Source: Alphaproteobacteria bacterium
GTDB lineage: Bacteria > Pseudomonadota > Alphaproteobacteria > UBA8366 > GCA-2717185
Reading direction: 5' to 3'
Length of the DNA: 64,000 nt
Assembly: GCA_040905865.1 (NCBI GenBank)
Contig: JBBDQU010000051.1
Location: 33,103 to 97,102 of the forward strand
The translations under genes and the position numbers were made by a program. The notes below the pieces were generated by a model. That model worked only from the letters and a program-made list of their open reading frames with translations. It searched no databases and was not told where the DNA came from. Of the stretch, positions 27,468-35,721 are shown one piece after another. How positions within the stretch are numbered: position 1 is the first letter of the stretch; each line of letters opens with the position of its first letter.

Positions 27468-29468
27468 ATGCGATTTTTTTGCATGAAACACAAGTCCCTG
27501 GGTTTGATCGTGGCTGTGGCGGGCATCCTCGCCATGTCAGGGACCCTTTTGCCCGCGAGCGAACTGGGCCCCGCGGATCGCGCCGCCTACCGGGACGCGT
27601 TTCGTGACGCGGCCAGGGGCGACTGGGTTTCCGCCATCCGGCATGCCGCGAAAGCCCGGGAAAAACTGCCCGGCAAGGCGCTGAACTGGCTTTATTTCAA
27701 GGAGGCGGAATCAGGCGTCGGGTTCGCGGAAATCGCCGCCTTCGTTGCCGCAAATCCCGACTGGCCCCATATCTACCGCCTGCGCCGCCGGGCCGAAGAA
27801 GCAATGGCGGACACGGATCCCCGCGACGCGATTCTCGGCTGGTTCACGCGGTTCCCGCCCATTACGGCGCCCGGGTCCGCCCGCTACGCCCGCGCCCTGA
27901 TCGCGACCGGACAGTCCGAAAAGGCGGCTTCCTTCGTCCGGGACGCCTGGATATCGCTGAACATGACGCCGCTGGAGGAAAGAGGCTTCCGATCGGATTT
28001 TTCGGATATTCTGCGCCATGACGACCATATCGCGCGCCTGGACCGCCTGATCTGGGACCGGCAGGTGAGCGCCGCGCAGCGGCAGATGCGCCATGTCAGC
28101 GAAGGCTACCGGAACCTTGCCGAAGCCCGGCTCATGTTGATGCAGCGCAAGGGCGGAGTGGATAGCGCCATCGCGCGCATCCCGGACGCGCTGCGCAACG
28201 ATCCCGGCCTCGTCTTTGAGAGACTGCGCTGGCGGCGACTGAAGAATCTGACCGAAAGCGCCATTGAACTGCTGGGAAACCCGAGCGCCGAGGTCGGCCG
28301 GCCGAACCTGTGGTGGGGGGAACGGGTTTACCTGGCGCGCGAGGCGCTTAACAACGGCGACATCACCCTCGCCTATCGCCTGGCGCGCGACCACGGACCG
28401 ATTGACGGGGCCGCCCTCGCCGAAGCCGAATGGCTGGCGGGGTGGATCGCCCTTCGTTTCCTGAACGACAGCGAAATCGCCCTGAAGCATTTCACGACCC
28501 TGTATGAGAATGTCCGCTATCCGATCAGCCGGGCGCGCGGCGCCTACTGGGCCGGTCGGGCCGCCGAGGCAACCGGCATCCATGCACGGGCGGCGGCGCA
28601 GCAATGGTACGGCGCGGCCGCCACCCATTTCACCACCTATTACGGGCAGCTGGCGCTGAGCCGTCTCGTCACGCGGCCCGCGCCCGTCTGGGAGCCGGAA
28701 TCGAAAAAGCAGGATATCCAGGCCTTCCACAACCGGGAAATCGTGCGGCTGACCCGTATGCTGGCGGAACTCGAACAGGACAACCTGGTCGAAGCCTTTC
28801 TGGAAAAGCTGATGGTCGATGCGAAAAGCGGGTCGGAGTGGACCCTGGTAGCCCAATTCGCAATCGCGGTCGGCCGCCAGGACATGTCTGTCAGGGTCGC
28901 CAAACAGGCCATCCGCGACGGTATCGTCCTCACGGAAACGGGATACCCCGCGCTGCCCACGCCGCTCGATATCCCGGCCAACCCGGCCCTGGTCCATGCA
29001 GTCATCCGCCAGGAAAGCGCGTTCGACACAGGGGCAACCAGCAGCGCCGGCGCCCGCGGCCTCATGCAGCTGATGCCGGCCACCGCCAGGGGCCTGGCGC
29101 GGCAGTTGAACGTCAGCCATTCGCACCAGCGGCTGACGACCGATCCGGCGCATAACCTGACCCTTGGCAGCACCTACCTGGCGCAGCTGATCGAAAAATT
29201 CGACGGCTCTATCGTGCTGGCGCTCGCATCGTATAATGCGGGCCCCAGCCGGGTGTACCGCTGGCTTTCCGAATATGGCGACCCGCGCGACGGGTCGATC
29301 CATGCCGCCGTGGACTGGGTGGAATCCATTCCGTATCCGGAAACGCGGAATTATGTTCAAAGGGTTCTGGAAAATCTCCCCATCTACGATTATCGGTTGC
29401 AGGAAGAGTTCGATCCCGCAAGGATTGTCGAGGCGCTGACCGGTTCCAACAGGGTCAGCGTTCCCTGA
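27468..29468 (+). CDS. slt: Soluble lytic murein transglycosylase
   Basis: A 666-residue periplasmic enzyme that cleaves the MurNAc-GlcNAc bond of peptidoglycan with 1,6-anhydro product formation. A signal peptide covers about residues 6-32 ('KSLGLIVAVAGILAMSG', cut after 'LLPAS'). The middle (40-490) is a long superhelical region of helical repeats, as in the Slt70 doughnut. The C-terminal SLT domain carries the catalytic Glu516 in 'VIRQESAFDTGATSSAGA', followed by 'RGLMQLMPATA' and 'ASYNAGPSRVYRW', the family signature. The start may be 27468 or the ATG at 27483; neither has a ribosome-binding site. It diverges from dapA. Confidence 0.92.
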   Translation: MRFFCMKHKSLGLIVAVAGILAMSGTLLPASELGPADRAAYRDAFRDAARGDWVSAIRHAAKAREKLPGKALNWLYFKEAESGVGFAEIAAFVAANPDWPHIYRLRRRAEEAMADTDPRDAILGWFTRFPPITAPGSARYARALIATGQSEKAASFVRDAWISLNMTPLEERGFRSDFSDILRHDDHIARLDRLIWDRQVSAAQRQMRHVSEGYRNLAEARLMLMQRKGGVDSAIARIPDALRNDPGLVFERLRWRRLKNLTESAIELLGNPSAEVGRPNLWWGERVYLAREALNNGDITLAYRLARDHGPIDGAALAEAEWLAGWIALRFLNDSEIALKHFTTLYENVRYPISRARGAYWAGRAAEATGIHARAAAQQWYGAAATHFTTYYGQLALSRLVTRPAPVWEPESKKQDIQAFHNREIVRLTRMLAELEQDNLVEAFLEKLMVDAKSGSEWTLVAQFAIAVGRQDMSVRVAKQAIRDGIVLTETGYPALPTPLDIPANPALVHAVIRQESAFDTGATSSAGARGLMQLMPATARGLARQLNVSHSHQRLTTDPAHNLTLGSTYLAQLIEKFDGSIVLALASYNAGPSRVYRWLSEYGDPRDGSIHAAVDWVESIPYPETRNYVQRVLENLPIYDYRLQEEFDPARIVEALTGSNRVSVP

Positions 29469-29511
29469 CCCGCTTTCCGGCCCGGCGCCCGGAATCGCGA
29501 GAGGAGATTGC

Positions 29512-29592
29512 ATGTCCGCAAAGCTGGATTGCGCCTGTGCCTTCGATGCCTGTGAGCGGTTGCCCGGCACGCACGGAGCGCAGCCCTCGTGA
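29512..29592 (+). CDS. Possible 26-residue leader peptide, coupled to the alpha/beta hydrolase gene
   Basis: This short frame starts at an ATG with an excellent ribosome-binding site (GAGAGGAG, about 6 nt upstream) and codes for 26 residues beginning 'MSAKLDCACAFDACERL'. It ends with TGA inside the GTG start of the next gene (GTGA overlap). The hydrolase gene itself has no good ribosome-binding site, so translation through this frame may be how the hydrolase is made. The three cysteines are unusual. It could be a real leader peptide, or the original start of the hydrolase gene separated by a frameshift. It is too short to assign by homology. Confidence 0.4.
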   Translation: MSAKLDCACAFDACERLPGTHGAQPS

Positions 29593-30437
29593 GCGGCTAT
29601 CGCGAACACCGATTTACGTCCCAGGATGGGCTGTCGCTGTATTACCGGGCCTATGGCGCGGAGGATGCCGCCGGCATGCCGGTGCTCTGCCTGACCGGCC
29701 TGACGCGCAATTCCCGCGACTTCCACAGGGTGGCGCAGCGCCTGTGCGGGGACCGCCTTGTCCTCTGCCCCGACTACCGCGGCAGGGGGCGGTCCGACTA
29801 CGACCCCGACAGCGGCAATTACCGGCCCGAGACCTATCTGAACGACATTCGGCACCTGCTGGCCGTCGCCGGTATCGGCAGGGTTGCGGTCATCGGCACG
29901 TCGCTCGGCGGGGTGCTGGCCATGGCGATGGGCGCGGCCATGCCCACCGTGCTGGCGGGCGTCGTCCTGAACGACGTCGGACCGGAAATCGGCGGCCCGG
30001 GACTGGCTCGTATCGTCGAATATATCGGGACCGACCGGCCGCACCGGGACTGGGCCAGCGCGGCGCGGGATCTGGCGGTGATGTTTCCCAACCTGTCGCT
30101 GGATAGCGACGAGGCGTGGGAAGCCGCCGCCCGCGCGACCTGGCGCGAAGGCGACGACGGCATGCTGCATTACGACTGGGACGTCCGCATCGTCGACCCG
30201 CTGCGCGCCGGCGCGCCCCTGCCCGATCTGTGGCCCCTGTATCGCAGCCTGGGGAGCGTCCCCCTGCTGGCGGTACGCGGCGCCCTCTCCGATATCCTGA
30301 GCGCGGAAACCCTCTCCCGAATGGCGGATGAGCATCCGGGCCTGCGGCAGGTCACGGTTGCCGGCGCCGGCCATGTACCGACCCTCGGCGAACCAGATAT
30401 TGCCGATACGCTCGACGCCTTCATCGCCGCGTTATAG
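29589..30437 (+). CDS. Alpha/beta-fold hydrolase
   Basis: A 282-residue alpha/beta hydrolase. The nucleophile elbow is 'VIGTSLGGVLA' (Ser105). The acid is probably Asp in 'RGALSDILSAE', and the base is His in 'VAGAGHVPTLGEP'. The oxyanion region is 'CLTGLTRNSRDFH', followed by 'PDYRGRGRSDYD'. Relatives include esterases, haloperoxidase-like enzymes and C-C bond hydrolases; the substrate cannot be told. The start is a GTG that overlaps the stop of a short upstream frame. It is followed at 33 nt by the LLM oxidoreductase gene, which may act in the same pathway. Confidence 0.85.
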   Translation: MSGYREHRFTSQDGLSLYYRAYGAEDAAGMPVLCLTGLTRNSRDFHRVAQRLCGDRLVLCPDYRGRGRSDYDPDSGNYRPETYLNDIRHLLAVAGIGRVAVIGTSLGGVLAMAMGAAMPTVLAGVVLNDVGPEIGGPGLARIVEYIGTDRPHRDWASAARDLAVMFPNLSLDSDEAWEAAARATWREGDDGMLHYDWDVRIVDPLRAGAPLPDLWPLYRSLGSVPLLAVRGALSDILSAETLSRMADEHPGLRQVTVAGAGHVPTLGEPDIADTLDAFIAAL

Positions 30438-30470
30438 GCTTGCCGCGATTATGCAGCCCGGAGAAAAGCC

Positions 30471-31346
30471 ATGCCCCTCGGCGCCTTCTTTCCCAATCTC
30501 GCCTTCAATAACGATCCCGAGGCGATCCGTGAATGGGCCCAGGCGGTCGAGGCGCTGGGCTACGACTACATCGACGTGCCGGACCACACGGTCGCGGTCG
30601 ACCGCGCCAGCCGGCCCGAATTCAGGGGACCCTACGACCTGACCAACCCCTACCACGAAATCTTCGTGACGATGGGCTTCCTGGCCGCCGTCACCCGGCG
30701 GGTGCGGCTGAAATCGTCGGTGCTGATCCTGCCGCAGCGGCAGACGGCGCTGGTCGCCAAGCAGGCGGCGGAAGTCGACGTGCTGTCCGGCGGGCGGCTG
30801 GATCTCGGTATCGGCGTCGGCTGGAACCCCATCGAGTACGAAGCCCTCGGCGAAAACTGGAAAACGCGCGGCCGTCGCCAGGAACAGCAGGTCGAGGCGA
30901 TGCTGCGCCTGTGGTGCGACGATATCGTGCAGTTCGAGGGTGAATGGGATACGCTGAAGGGAGTCGGACTCAACCCCGCCGCGATACAGAAGCCCATCCC
31001 CCTGTGGTTCGGCGGTTCCGTCGATGCCATGCTGCGCCGGGCCGCCAGGTATGGCGCGGGCTGGATTTCCCTGGGCGAGCCGGACGAGACCTCCGCTGAA
31101 AGGCTGGACACGCTGCGCGGGTTCCTGGACGAGGAAGGCCGCGATCCGGCGGATTTCGGCATCGACTGCTGGATCCGCACGCGGGACCCCGATCCGGATT
31201 CATGGCTGGCAAATGCGCAGGCATGGAAAGCGCTGGGGGCGACCCATGTGACGCTCTATACGGCAGGCACCTGGGTCGGCAACGTCGGAGAGCAGATTGA
31301 GGCCTTGCGCCGGTTCCGGGACCTGATGTCCCGCGACTCCGGCTGA
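30471..31346 (+). CDS. LLM-class flavin-dependent oxidoreductase
   Basis: A 291-residue luciferase-like monooxygenase-fold protein (TIM barrel). Landmarks are 'MPLGAFFPNLAF' at the N-terminus, 'GYDYIDVPDHTVAV', the cofactor segment 'LILPQRQTALVAKQAAEVD', then 'GGRLDLGIGVGWNPIEYEAL' and 'IPLWFGGSVDAMLRRAAR'. Such proteins use F420 or FMN, and the sequence alone does not decide which. It probably works with the alpha/beta hydrolase 33 nt upstream in the breakdown or modification of a small organic compound. It is convergent with the bactofilin gene, with 7 nt between the stop codons. Confidence 0.87.
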   Translation: MPLGAFFPNLAFNNDPEAIREWAQAVEALGYDYIDVPDHTVAVDRASRPEFRGPYDLTNPYHEIFVTMGFLAAVTRRVRLKSSVLILPQRQTALVAKQAAEVDVLSGGRLDLGIGVGWNPIEYEALGENWKTRGRRQEQQVEAMLRLWCDDIVQFEGEWDTLKGVGLNPAAIQKPIPLWFGGSVDAMLRRAARYGAGWISLGEPDETSAERLDTLRGFLDEEGRDPADFGIDCWIRTRDPDPDSWLANAQAWKALGATHVTLYTAGTWVGNVGEQIEALRRFRDLMSRDSG

Positions 31347-31353
31347 ATCCGGT

Positions 31354-31803
31354 CTACGACGCCGTCGCTTCCCCTTCCGGGTCGTCGGTCACGACAAGGC
31401 TGGGCCGGGAACCCGCATCGCGGCGCGGCTGCTCCGGGCTCGTGTGCTTGCACAGGCCCTCGATATGCGCGCCGGCTTCCACCGACAGGCTTTCGTGGAA
31501 GATGTCACCCGTCACGCGGGCCGTTGCGGTCAGCTCGACCGTCGCGGCGGTAATAGTGCCGTTGACGGTTCCGGAAATCCGGATCGTCTCTCCGGTAATT
31601 CCGCCATTGACGACCGCTGCGGCCCCCACGGTCAGCGTTGCCGTCGCGATATCCCCGTCGATGACGCCATCCAGCTGGATATCCCCTTCCGTCCGGATAT
31701 CGCCGTGAATGCGGATGCCTTCGCTGAGGATTGATGGAATTTTCGGCTTTTCCCTATTTTCCAATAAGGTATCGGATGATTTTCCCTTATTCCTTGAAAA
31801 CAT
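31354..31803 (-). CDS. Bactofilin (polymer-forming cytoskeletal protein)
   Basis: A 149-residue bactofilin. The central region (about residues 25-115) is a right-handed beta-helix made of regular hydrophobic repeats such as 'IHGDIRTEGDIQLDGVIDGD', 'ATLTVGAAAVVNGGI' and 'IRISGTVNGTITAATV', flanked by short disordered tails. Bactofilins polymerise without nucleotide and recruit cell-wall enzymes to control cell shape. The start at 31803 lies inside the 3' end of the M23 peptidase gene (17-nt overlap). That is the known genomic partnership (CcmA with Csd1, BacA with LmdC), so it probably positions that peptidase. The longer frame to 31842 adds residues that do not fit the family. Confidence 0.9.
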   Translation of the reverse strand: MFSRNKGKSSDTLLENREKPKIPSILSEGIRIHGDIRTEGDIQLDGVIDGDIATATLTVGAAAVVNGGITGETIRISGTVNGTITAATVELTATARVTGDIFHESLSVEAGAHIEGLCKHTSPEQPRRDAGSRPSLVVTDDPEGEATAS

Positions 31804-33556
31804 ATTTGCCAGCCTTGATAAATCGCATCGGATCCATCGCAATGTTGCCGTACAAAATTTCGTAATGCAAATGCGGACCCGTGCTGCGGCCGCTGCTACC
31901 CAGCAACGCGATCTTTTCCCGGTGGCCGATCCGCTGACCTTTTTTTACAAAAATCTTCCGTAAATGCGCGTAGCGACTGCGAATTCCGAACCCGTGGTCG
32001 ATTTCGACCATTCTGCCGTACCGGCCGTTCCAGTTGGCAAAGACCACGGTGCCGGGCGCCGAAGCGTAAATCGGTGTATTCGCCGGTGCGGAGAAATCGA
32101 TCCCGTCATGGATCGCCAGCTTGCCGGAAATCGGGTCCTTTCGCTTGCCGAAACCGCTGCCGATCCGAAAGGCGTCGACCGGGGCCACCAGCGGAATGGC
32201 GCGCAGGGCAATCTGCAGCATGCCGAGGCGGTTCAGCTTGTCGTCCAGCCCGGTGACCTTGCCGGCGAACCCGTCGCCCGCGACGCTGTCCGGCAGCGCG
32301 GCAATGAACGGTCCGCCCTTTCCCAGCAACTCCGTCTCCTCGACGCCGGCAACGATCGTATCCACGTTCAGCCCCGTCATCCCGACGATCCGCTCCGCGT
32401 TCTCGATCGAGCCGGCCGTCCGCTCGTTCAGGGTATCGATCAGCCCTAACCGCGCTTCGTGCAGCATGCTCAACCGGTCCAGAAGATACGCCGCCCGCGC
32501 CGCGAGAGGTTCGCGCGCCTTGTTGTATTCATCCGTGAGCCCGGTTTCCCGCGCCAGATGGGCGACGACGTCCTTCATGCTTGCTTCAAGCCGATTGCCG
32601 CGCTCCATTTCCGCCTTCATGGCGCCTTTCGTCGCCGCCAGACGCACATCCAGTTCGGCGCGCACCGCCGAGATCCGGTCATAATCCGCGCGCGACAGCG
32701 CCAGTTCCTGCCGGGTTTCCGCGACAAGCGTTTCCAGGTCCGCATTTTCGCGTTCCTTTTGCGCGATCGAACCCCGCGCGACCGCCAGACTTTCCGCCAT
32801 TTCGGCGCGCGCGGCCCGGGCGCGCCGCAGTTTGTCCCGTTCTTCCGCCAGCGCCTGCGCAATTTCCTGCTTGTCGGCCTCCAGTTCCGCCACCGTTTCC
32901 CCGGATTGCCGCAAGGCGTTCTGCAACCGTTCCAGCCTGCCGACCAGAATAGCCCGTGCCTGATACCCTTTCTTGCGCTCGGCGGCGGCCTGCTGCAGGT
33001 CGGAGCGAATGGACTGCAGGGAATCCTTCAGCAGGGAGTCCAGGCTGGTCATGCTCCGGAGGTCCGTGTCCAGTTGCGACAGATGTTGCCGCATGACGCT
33101 CCGGGATTCGGTAATCGCCGCGATCTGACCGGTTTTCGTTGCAGTCGCGGCGGCCTCGGACAAGGTCTTCGACTCCAGTTCATCCGCCCATGAAAACTGG
33201 CGGACGAGGTCTTCCTGGTTCTGCCGCAGCTTGCCGGTGACCTCGGCGACCTTGCGCTGATAAATGACAATTTCGTCCAGCAGGTCTTCATACACGACCT
33301 GAGATTGCACCAAACGACTGTCGCGTTCGGCGATTAGCTGTTGTTTATAAAGGGAAAGCATGGTCCCGCCGGCGCCCCAGGCGATAACGAGCGCGACAAG
33401 CGCCGCAATGCCGATTTGCAGGCGCGGCGTCAGCCGCAAGAAATGGACGCGCCCGCTCGAGCGCAGCAACAGCTCCCGTTCGCGGAAAATCCGCGCGAGG
33501 ACACGCCGTAGTCGTGACGTTTTCGTCGATGAACCTGCGCTGTCCACCCTGTTCAC
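31787..33556 (-). CDS. Membrane-anchored coiled-coil M23 (LytM) peptidase
   Basis: A 589-residue protein. A basic cytoplasmic tail precedes one membrane helix (about 46-66). Then comes a long periplasmic coiled coil (about 70-360, rich in Glu, Arg and Ala heptads) and a C-terminal LytM domain. All metal ligands are present: His483 and Asp487 in 'IHDGIDFSAP', and His562 and His564 in 'STGPHLHYE'. An intact site predicts a peptidoglycan endopeptidase rather than a dead EnvC-type activator. The downstream bactofilin gene overlaps it, which suggests a bactofilin-peptidase module for local wall growth and shape, as described for BacA/LmdC. It diverges from nothing close; 158 nt separate it from the DUF3105 gene. 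Confidence 0.92.
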   Translation of the reverse strand: MNRVDSAGSSTKTSRLRRVLARIFRERELLLRSSGRVHFLRLTPRLQIGIAALVALVIAWGAGGTMLSLYKQQLIAERDSRLVQSQVVYEDLLDEIVIYQRKVAEVTGKLRQNQEDLVRQFSWADELESKTLSEAAATATKTGQIAAITESRSVMRQHLSQLDTDLRSMTSLDSLLKDSLQSIRSDLQQAAAERKKGYQARAILVGRLERLQNALRQSGETVAELEADKQEIAQALAEERDKLRRARAARAEMAESLAVARGSIAQKERENADLETLVAETRQELALSRADYDRISAVRAELDVRLAATKGAMKAEMERGNRLEASMKDVVAHLARETGLTDEYNKAREPLAARAAYLLDRLSMLHEARLGLIDTLNERTAGSIENAERIVGMTGLNVDTIVAGVEETELLGKGGPFIAALPDSVAGDGFAGKVTGLDDKLNRLGMLQIALRAIPLVAPVDAFRIGSGFGKRKDPISGKLAIHDGIDFSAPANTPIYASAPGTVVFANWNGRYGRMVEIDHGFGIRSRYAHLRKIFVKKGQRIGHREKIALLGSSGRSTGPHLHYEILYGNIAMDPMRFIKAGKYVFKE

Positions 33557-33714
33557 GCGGCCCCAAACACGTGACGTCTCGGCACTTTATCCATGGCATG
33601 CCCCATTCATGATCTACCTGTCGGTCTTTTATTTCCGAAAACGGTAAAATTTGCTGGTGGCGGAGACAAGCTGAATCAGCATGTCGCGCGAAATTTCTGA
33701 AATATCGCGGTGAA

Positions 33715-34335
33715 TCAACGGACCGGGTTCTCCGGCCCGCGCCCCCTGAAGGCATCGATGAAGGCGGCCGCCGACTTTTCCTCGAATCTGTCCAGCCGCA
33801 GCGTCCGCCGCCAGGCCGTCAGGATCAGCTTTTCGCCCAGTCCCGCGCGCGGGACCGCGACAATGCCGCTCCACGGGCCATTGAACAGTCCGGCCCAGTC
33901 GCGCAACCGGTCCAGCACCGTGTCGCCTGGCGTGTCGTAGTAAATGACGATCATGCCGTGTTCGAGCGAATGCACCAGATTGACGCGACTTTGCGCGCTT
34001 TCATAGAACCCGGGATCGACCCAGACCGGGTAATGGCTTCCCGAGGTCGGCGGATCGGTCGCATACTGCAGCGGCTGGCCGACGGGAACATGGGCGCGCC
34101 CCTCGCTTGGCGCGACCTCTACCCGCGACAGCGCCGCCTGCCCCGACTGCGCCAGTTCCTCGAAGCTCGCGGCGCGGTTCTGGCTGCTGTAGAACCCGTA
34201 GGCGGCCGCCAGCAACGCCCCGCCGCAGGCCGCAAAGAACACGTATTTCCATCGGAACCCGCCCGAACCCTCCTTCCGGGCCGTTATTGTGGCCTTTGCC
34301 GGCCGTTTGCCGCCGCGTTTTGCTGACTTCGCCAT
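33715..34335 (-). CDS. DUF3105 domain membrane protein
   Basis: A 206-residue protein with a lysine- and arginine-rich cytoplasmic tail ('AKSAKRGGKRPAKA'), one membrane helix (about 29-47, 'YVFFAACGGALLAAAYGFY') and an extracytoplasmic DUF3105 domain. The family signature is seen in 'YATDPPTSGSHYPVW', 'NLVHSLEHGMIVIYYD' and 'SGIVAVPRAGLGEKLILTAW'. The conserved His residues (GSHYP, SLEHG) suggest a metal site. Function unknown. The start at 34335 gives the basic tail plus helix; the frame to 34503 has no support. A small unrecognised gene lies 32 nt upstream on the same strand. Confidence 0.85.
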   Translation of the reverse strand: MAKSAKRGGKRPAKATITARKEGSGGFRWKYVFFAACGGALLAAAYGFYSSQNRAASFEELAQSGQAALSRVEVAPSEGRAHVPVGQPLQYATDPPTSGSHYPVWVDPGFYESAQSRVNLVHSLEHGMIVIYYDTPGDTVLDRLRDWAGLFNGPWSGIVAVPRAGLGEKLILTAWRRTLRLDRFEEKSAAAFIDAFRGRGPENPVR

Positions 34336-34367
34336 TGTTTGCGCGTCCGTACCCTGAATACCGTGAA

Positions 34368-34640
34368 CTAGTGAAGAGTCGCTTCTGTCGGCACAGGCAG
34401 CATCTTCTCCCGTTCCCGCCGTTCGTCGAATATCCGGTTGACCAGTTGCAGGACAACGGCCCGGCCCTCGTCGATACCGTGCTTTTCGCAATGCAGGATA
34501 CAACCGGCAAGCAGCGAACCGTAGCAGACGGTATCCAGGTCCTTCATCGATTTCGCCTCGGCGATCATGTCGCGGGCGGCGGCGCCGAAGGTTTCGACGA
34601 CCTGATCCAGAAACGCATATTCGGCATCCGGTTCAATCAT
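34368..34640 (-). CDS. Small hypothetical protein, 90 residues
   Basis: A 90-residue acidic-to-neutral protein starting 'MIEPDAEYAFLDQVVETFG', predicted all-helical, with no signal peptide or membrane segment. It contains cysteines in 'DTVCYGSLLAGCILHCEKHG'; the spacing of these and of His could bind a metal, but this is speculative. I do not recognise the family. It is on the same strand and 32 nt upstream of the DUF3105 gene, so it may share its transcript. An imperfect palindromic repeat (34657-34715) lies just upstream of its start. Confidence 0.6.
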   Translation of the reverse strand: MIEPDAEYAFLDQVVETFGAAARDMIAEAKSMKDLDTVCYGSLLAGCILHCEKHGIDEGRAVVLQLVNRIFDERREREKMLPVPTEATLH

Positions 34641-34656
34641 GGGTAACCCTTTCCAG

Positions 34657-34715
34657 GATCAGATCGTGGCTGATGGAATCGCCTCCGGCGATCCGGCAGC
34701 CACGTGAATCTGATC
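34657..34715. repeat. Imperfect 59-bp palindrome (REP/MITE-like)
   Basis: The arms read GATCAGATCGTGGCTG on the left and, reverse-complemented, GATCAGATTCACGTGGCTG on the right, with a GGAATCGCC/GGCGATCC inner stem and loop TCC. The right arm has three extra bases (TCA) relative to the left. The palindrome at 39214-39275 shows the same kind of asymmetry (ATCGTG versus ATTCACGTG). It lies in the 242-nt gap before the SDR gene, which otherwise shows nothing recognisable. Confidence 0.6.
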
Positions 34716-34882
34716 TATCGTATTGTTAGATGCCGGCGTCGCGGCCCTCGCTGTTGTCCATCCTTCTTCGCGCAACCCCGGCGACGTTCTTCAACGAGGT
34801 TCCGACAATATAGCCCATTTTGCCGATGCAAACTGAAAATATCGTGAAGCTGAAAAGGGTTGACCCCGAACACGCCGCGCAA

Positions 34883-35665
34883 TCACGCCCGATGCGCCAG
34901 CCGCCGCATCACCCGGGCGACGAGGCTGCGCAGCACGCGGCGGCGCAACAGGCCCGGCACGATCGTGACCCGGCGTACCGGATCGGTCACCAGCACGGTC
35001 CGCCGGCCCATCGCCGCAAGCGCCTGGCGGGCGACCGATTCCGCGCTCAGCATATAGGGCATTGTCCGGTCCGGCATGGCGGCGCGGTCAAAGAATTCGG
35101 TCCGCGTCCCGCCCGGACACAGCGCCAGCACATCGACGGGCTCGTCCCGCAGTTCCGCCGCCAGCCCCTCGGCGTAGAACAGGTCGAAGACCTTGCTGGC
35201 GGCATAGGTCGTCATGTAAGGCACGGCCTGGAAGGCGACGACGCTGGCCACGATCATGACACCGGCGCGGGTTCCCGTTTGCCGGGCGCGCGCCGTCATC
35301 CCCGGCAGCAGCGCCCGCGTCAGTTCGACCACCGCGGTGACATTCACCGCCGCCATTTCCAGTTCCGCCACCATGGGATTGTCCGCGATAGCCCCGAATC
35401 GTCCCAGTCCCGCATTGTTGACCAGGAAGTCGATCTCCAGCGCTTCGGCGCGGTCGATCACGGCGGCGCGCCCCGCATCCGTCGCCAGGTCGGCGACAAC
35501 CGTTTCGACCTGCCGGCCGTCAGACGCCAGCCTGCCGGCCAGTTCGGCAAGTCTTTCGCGGTTCCGTCCCGTGAGCAGCAGGTGCGTCGTGACCGGCAGG
35601 GCTTCGGCAAGCGCCCTGCCGATACCGCTGGTCGCACCCGTAATCAATGCGTATCGGTACTGCAT
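34883..35665 (-). CDS. Short-chain dehydrogenase/reductase (SDR)
   Basis: A 260-residue classical SDR. The cofactor loop is 'ITGATSGIGRALAEAL'. 'LVNNAGLGRFGA' is the structural NNAG motif, 'VASVVAFQAVP' holds the catalytic Ser, and 'YMTTYAASKVF' holds the Tyr and Lys. The C-terminus is basic ('LLRRRVLRSLVARVMRRL') and may touch the membrane, as in relatives annotated as DltE-like or 'SDR family' dehydrogenases. Arg in 'TGRNRERL' suggests NADPH preference. Substrate unknown. It diverges from the HD-domain gene. Confidence 0.87.
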   Translation of the reverse strand: MQYRYALITGATSGIGRALAEALPVTTHLLLTGRNRERLAELAGRLASDGRQVETVVADLATDAGRAAVIDRAEALEIDFLVNNAGLGRFGAIADNPMVAELEMAAVNVTAVVELTRALLPGMTARARQTGTRAGVMIVASVVAFQAVPYMTTYAASKVFDLFYAEGLAAELRDEPVDVLALCPGGTRTEFFDRAAMPDRTMPYMLSAESVARQALAAMGRRTVLVTDPVRRVTIVPGLLRRRVLRSLVARVMRRLAHRA

Positions 35666-35721
35666 TTTCTCTATTCTCCCGTTACCGGCAGTCTACTATG
35701 CAGGCAACGGAAGGAACACAT

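Noticed and set aside
27711..30374. Long minus-strand open frame of 887 codons
   Set aside because: It is antisense to slt and the alpha/beta hydrolase, rich in Arg, Gly and Gln with no domain resemblance; a shadow caused by high GC.
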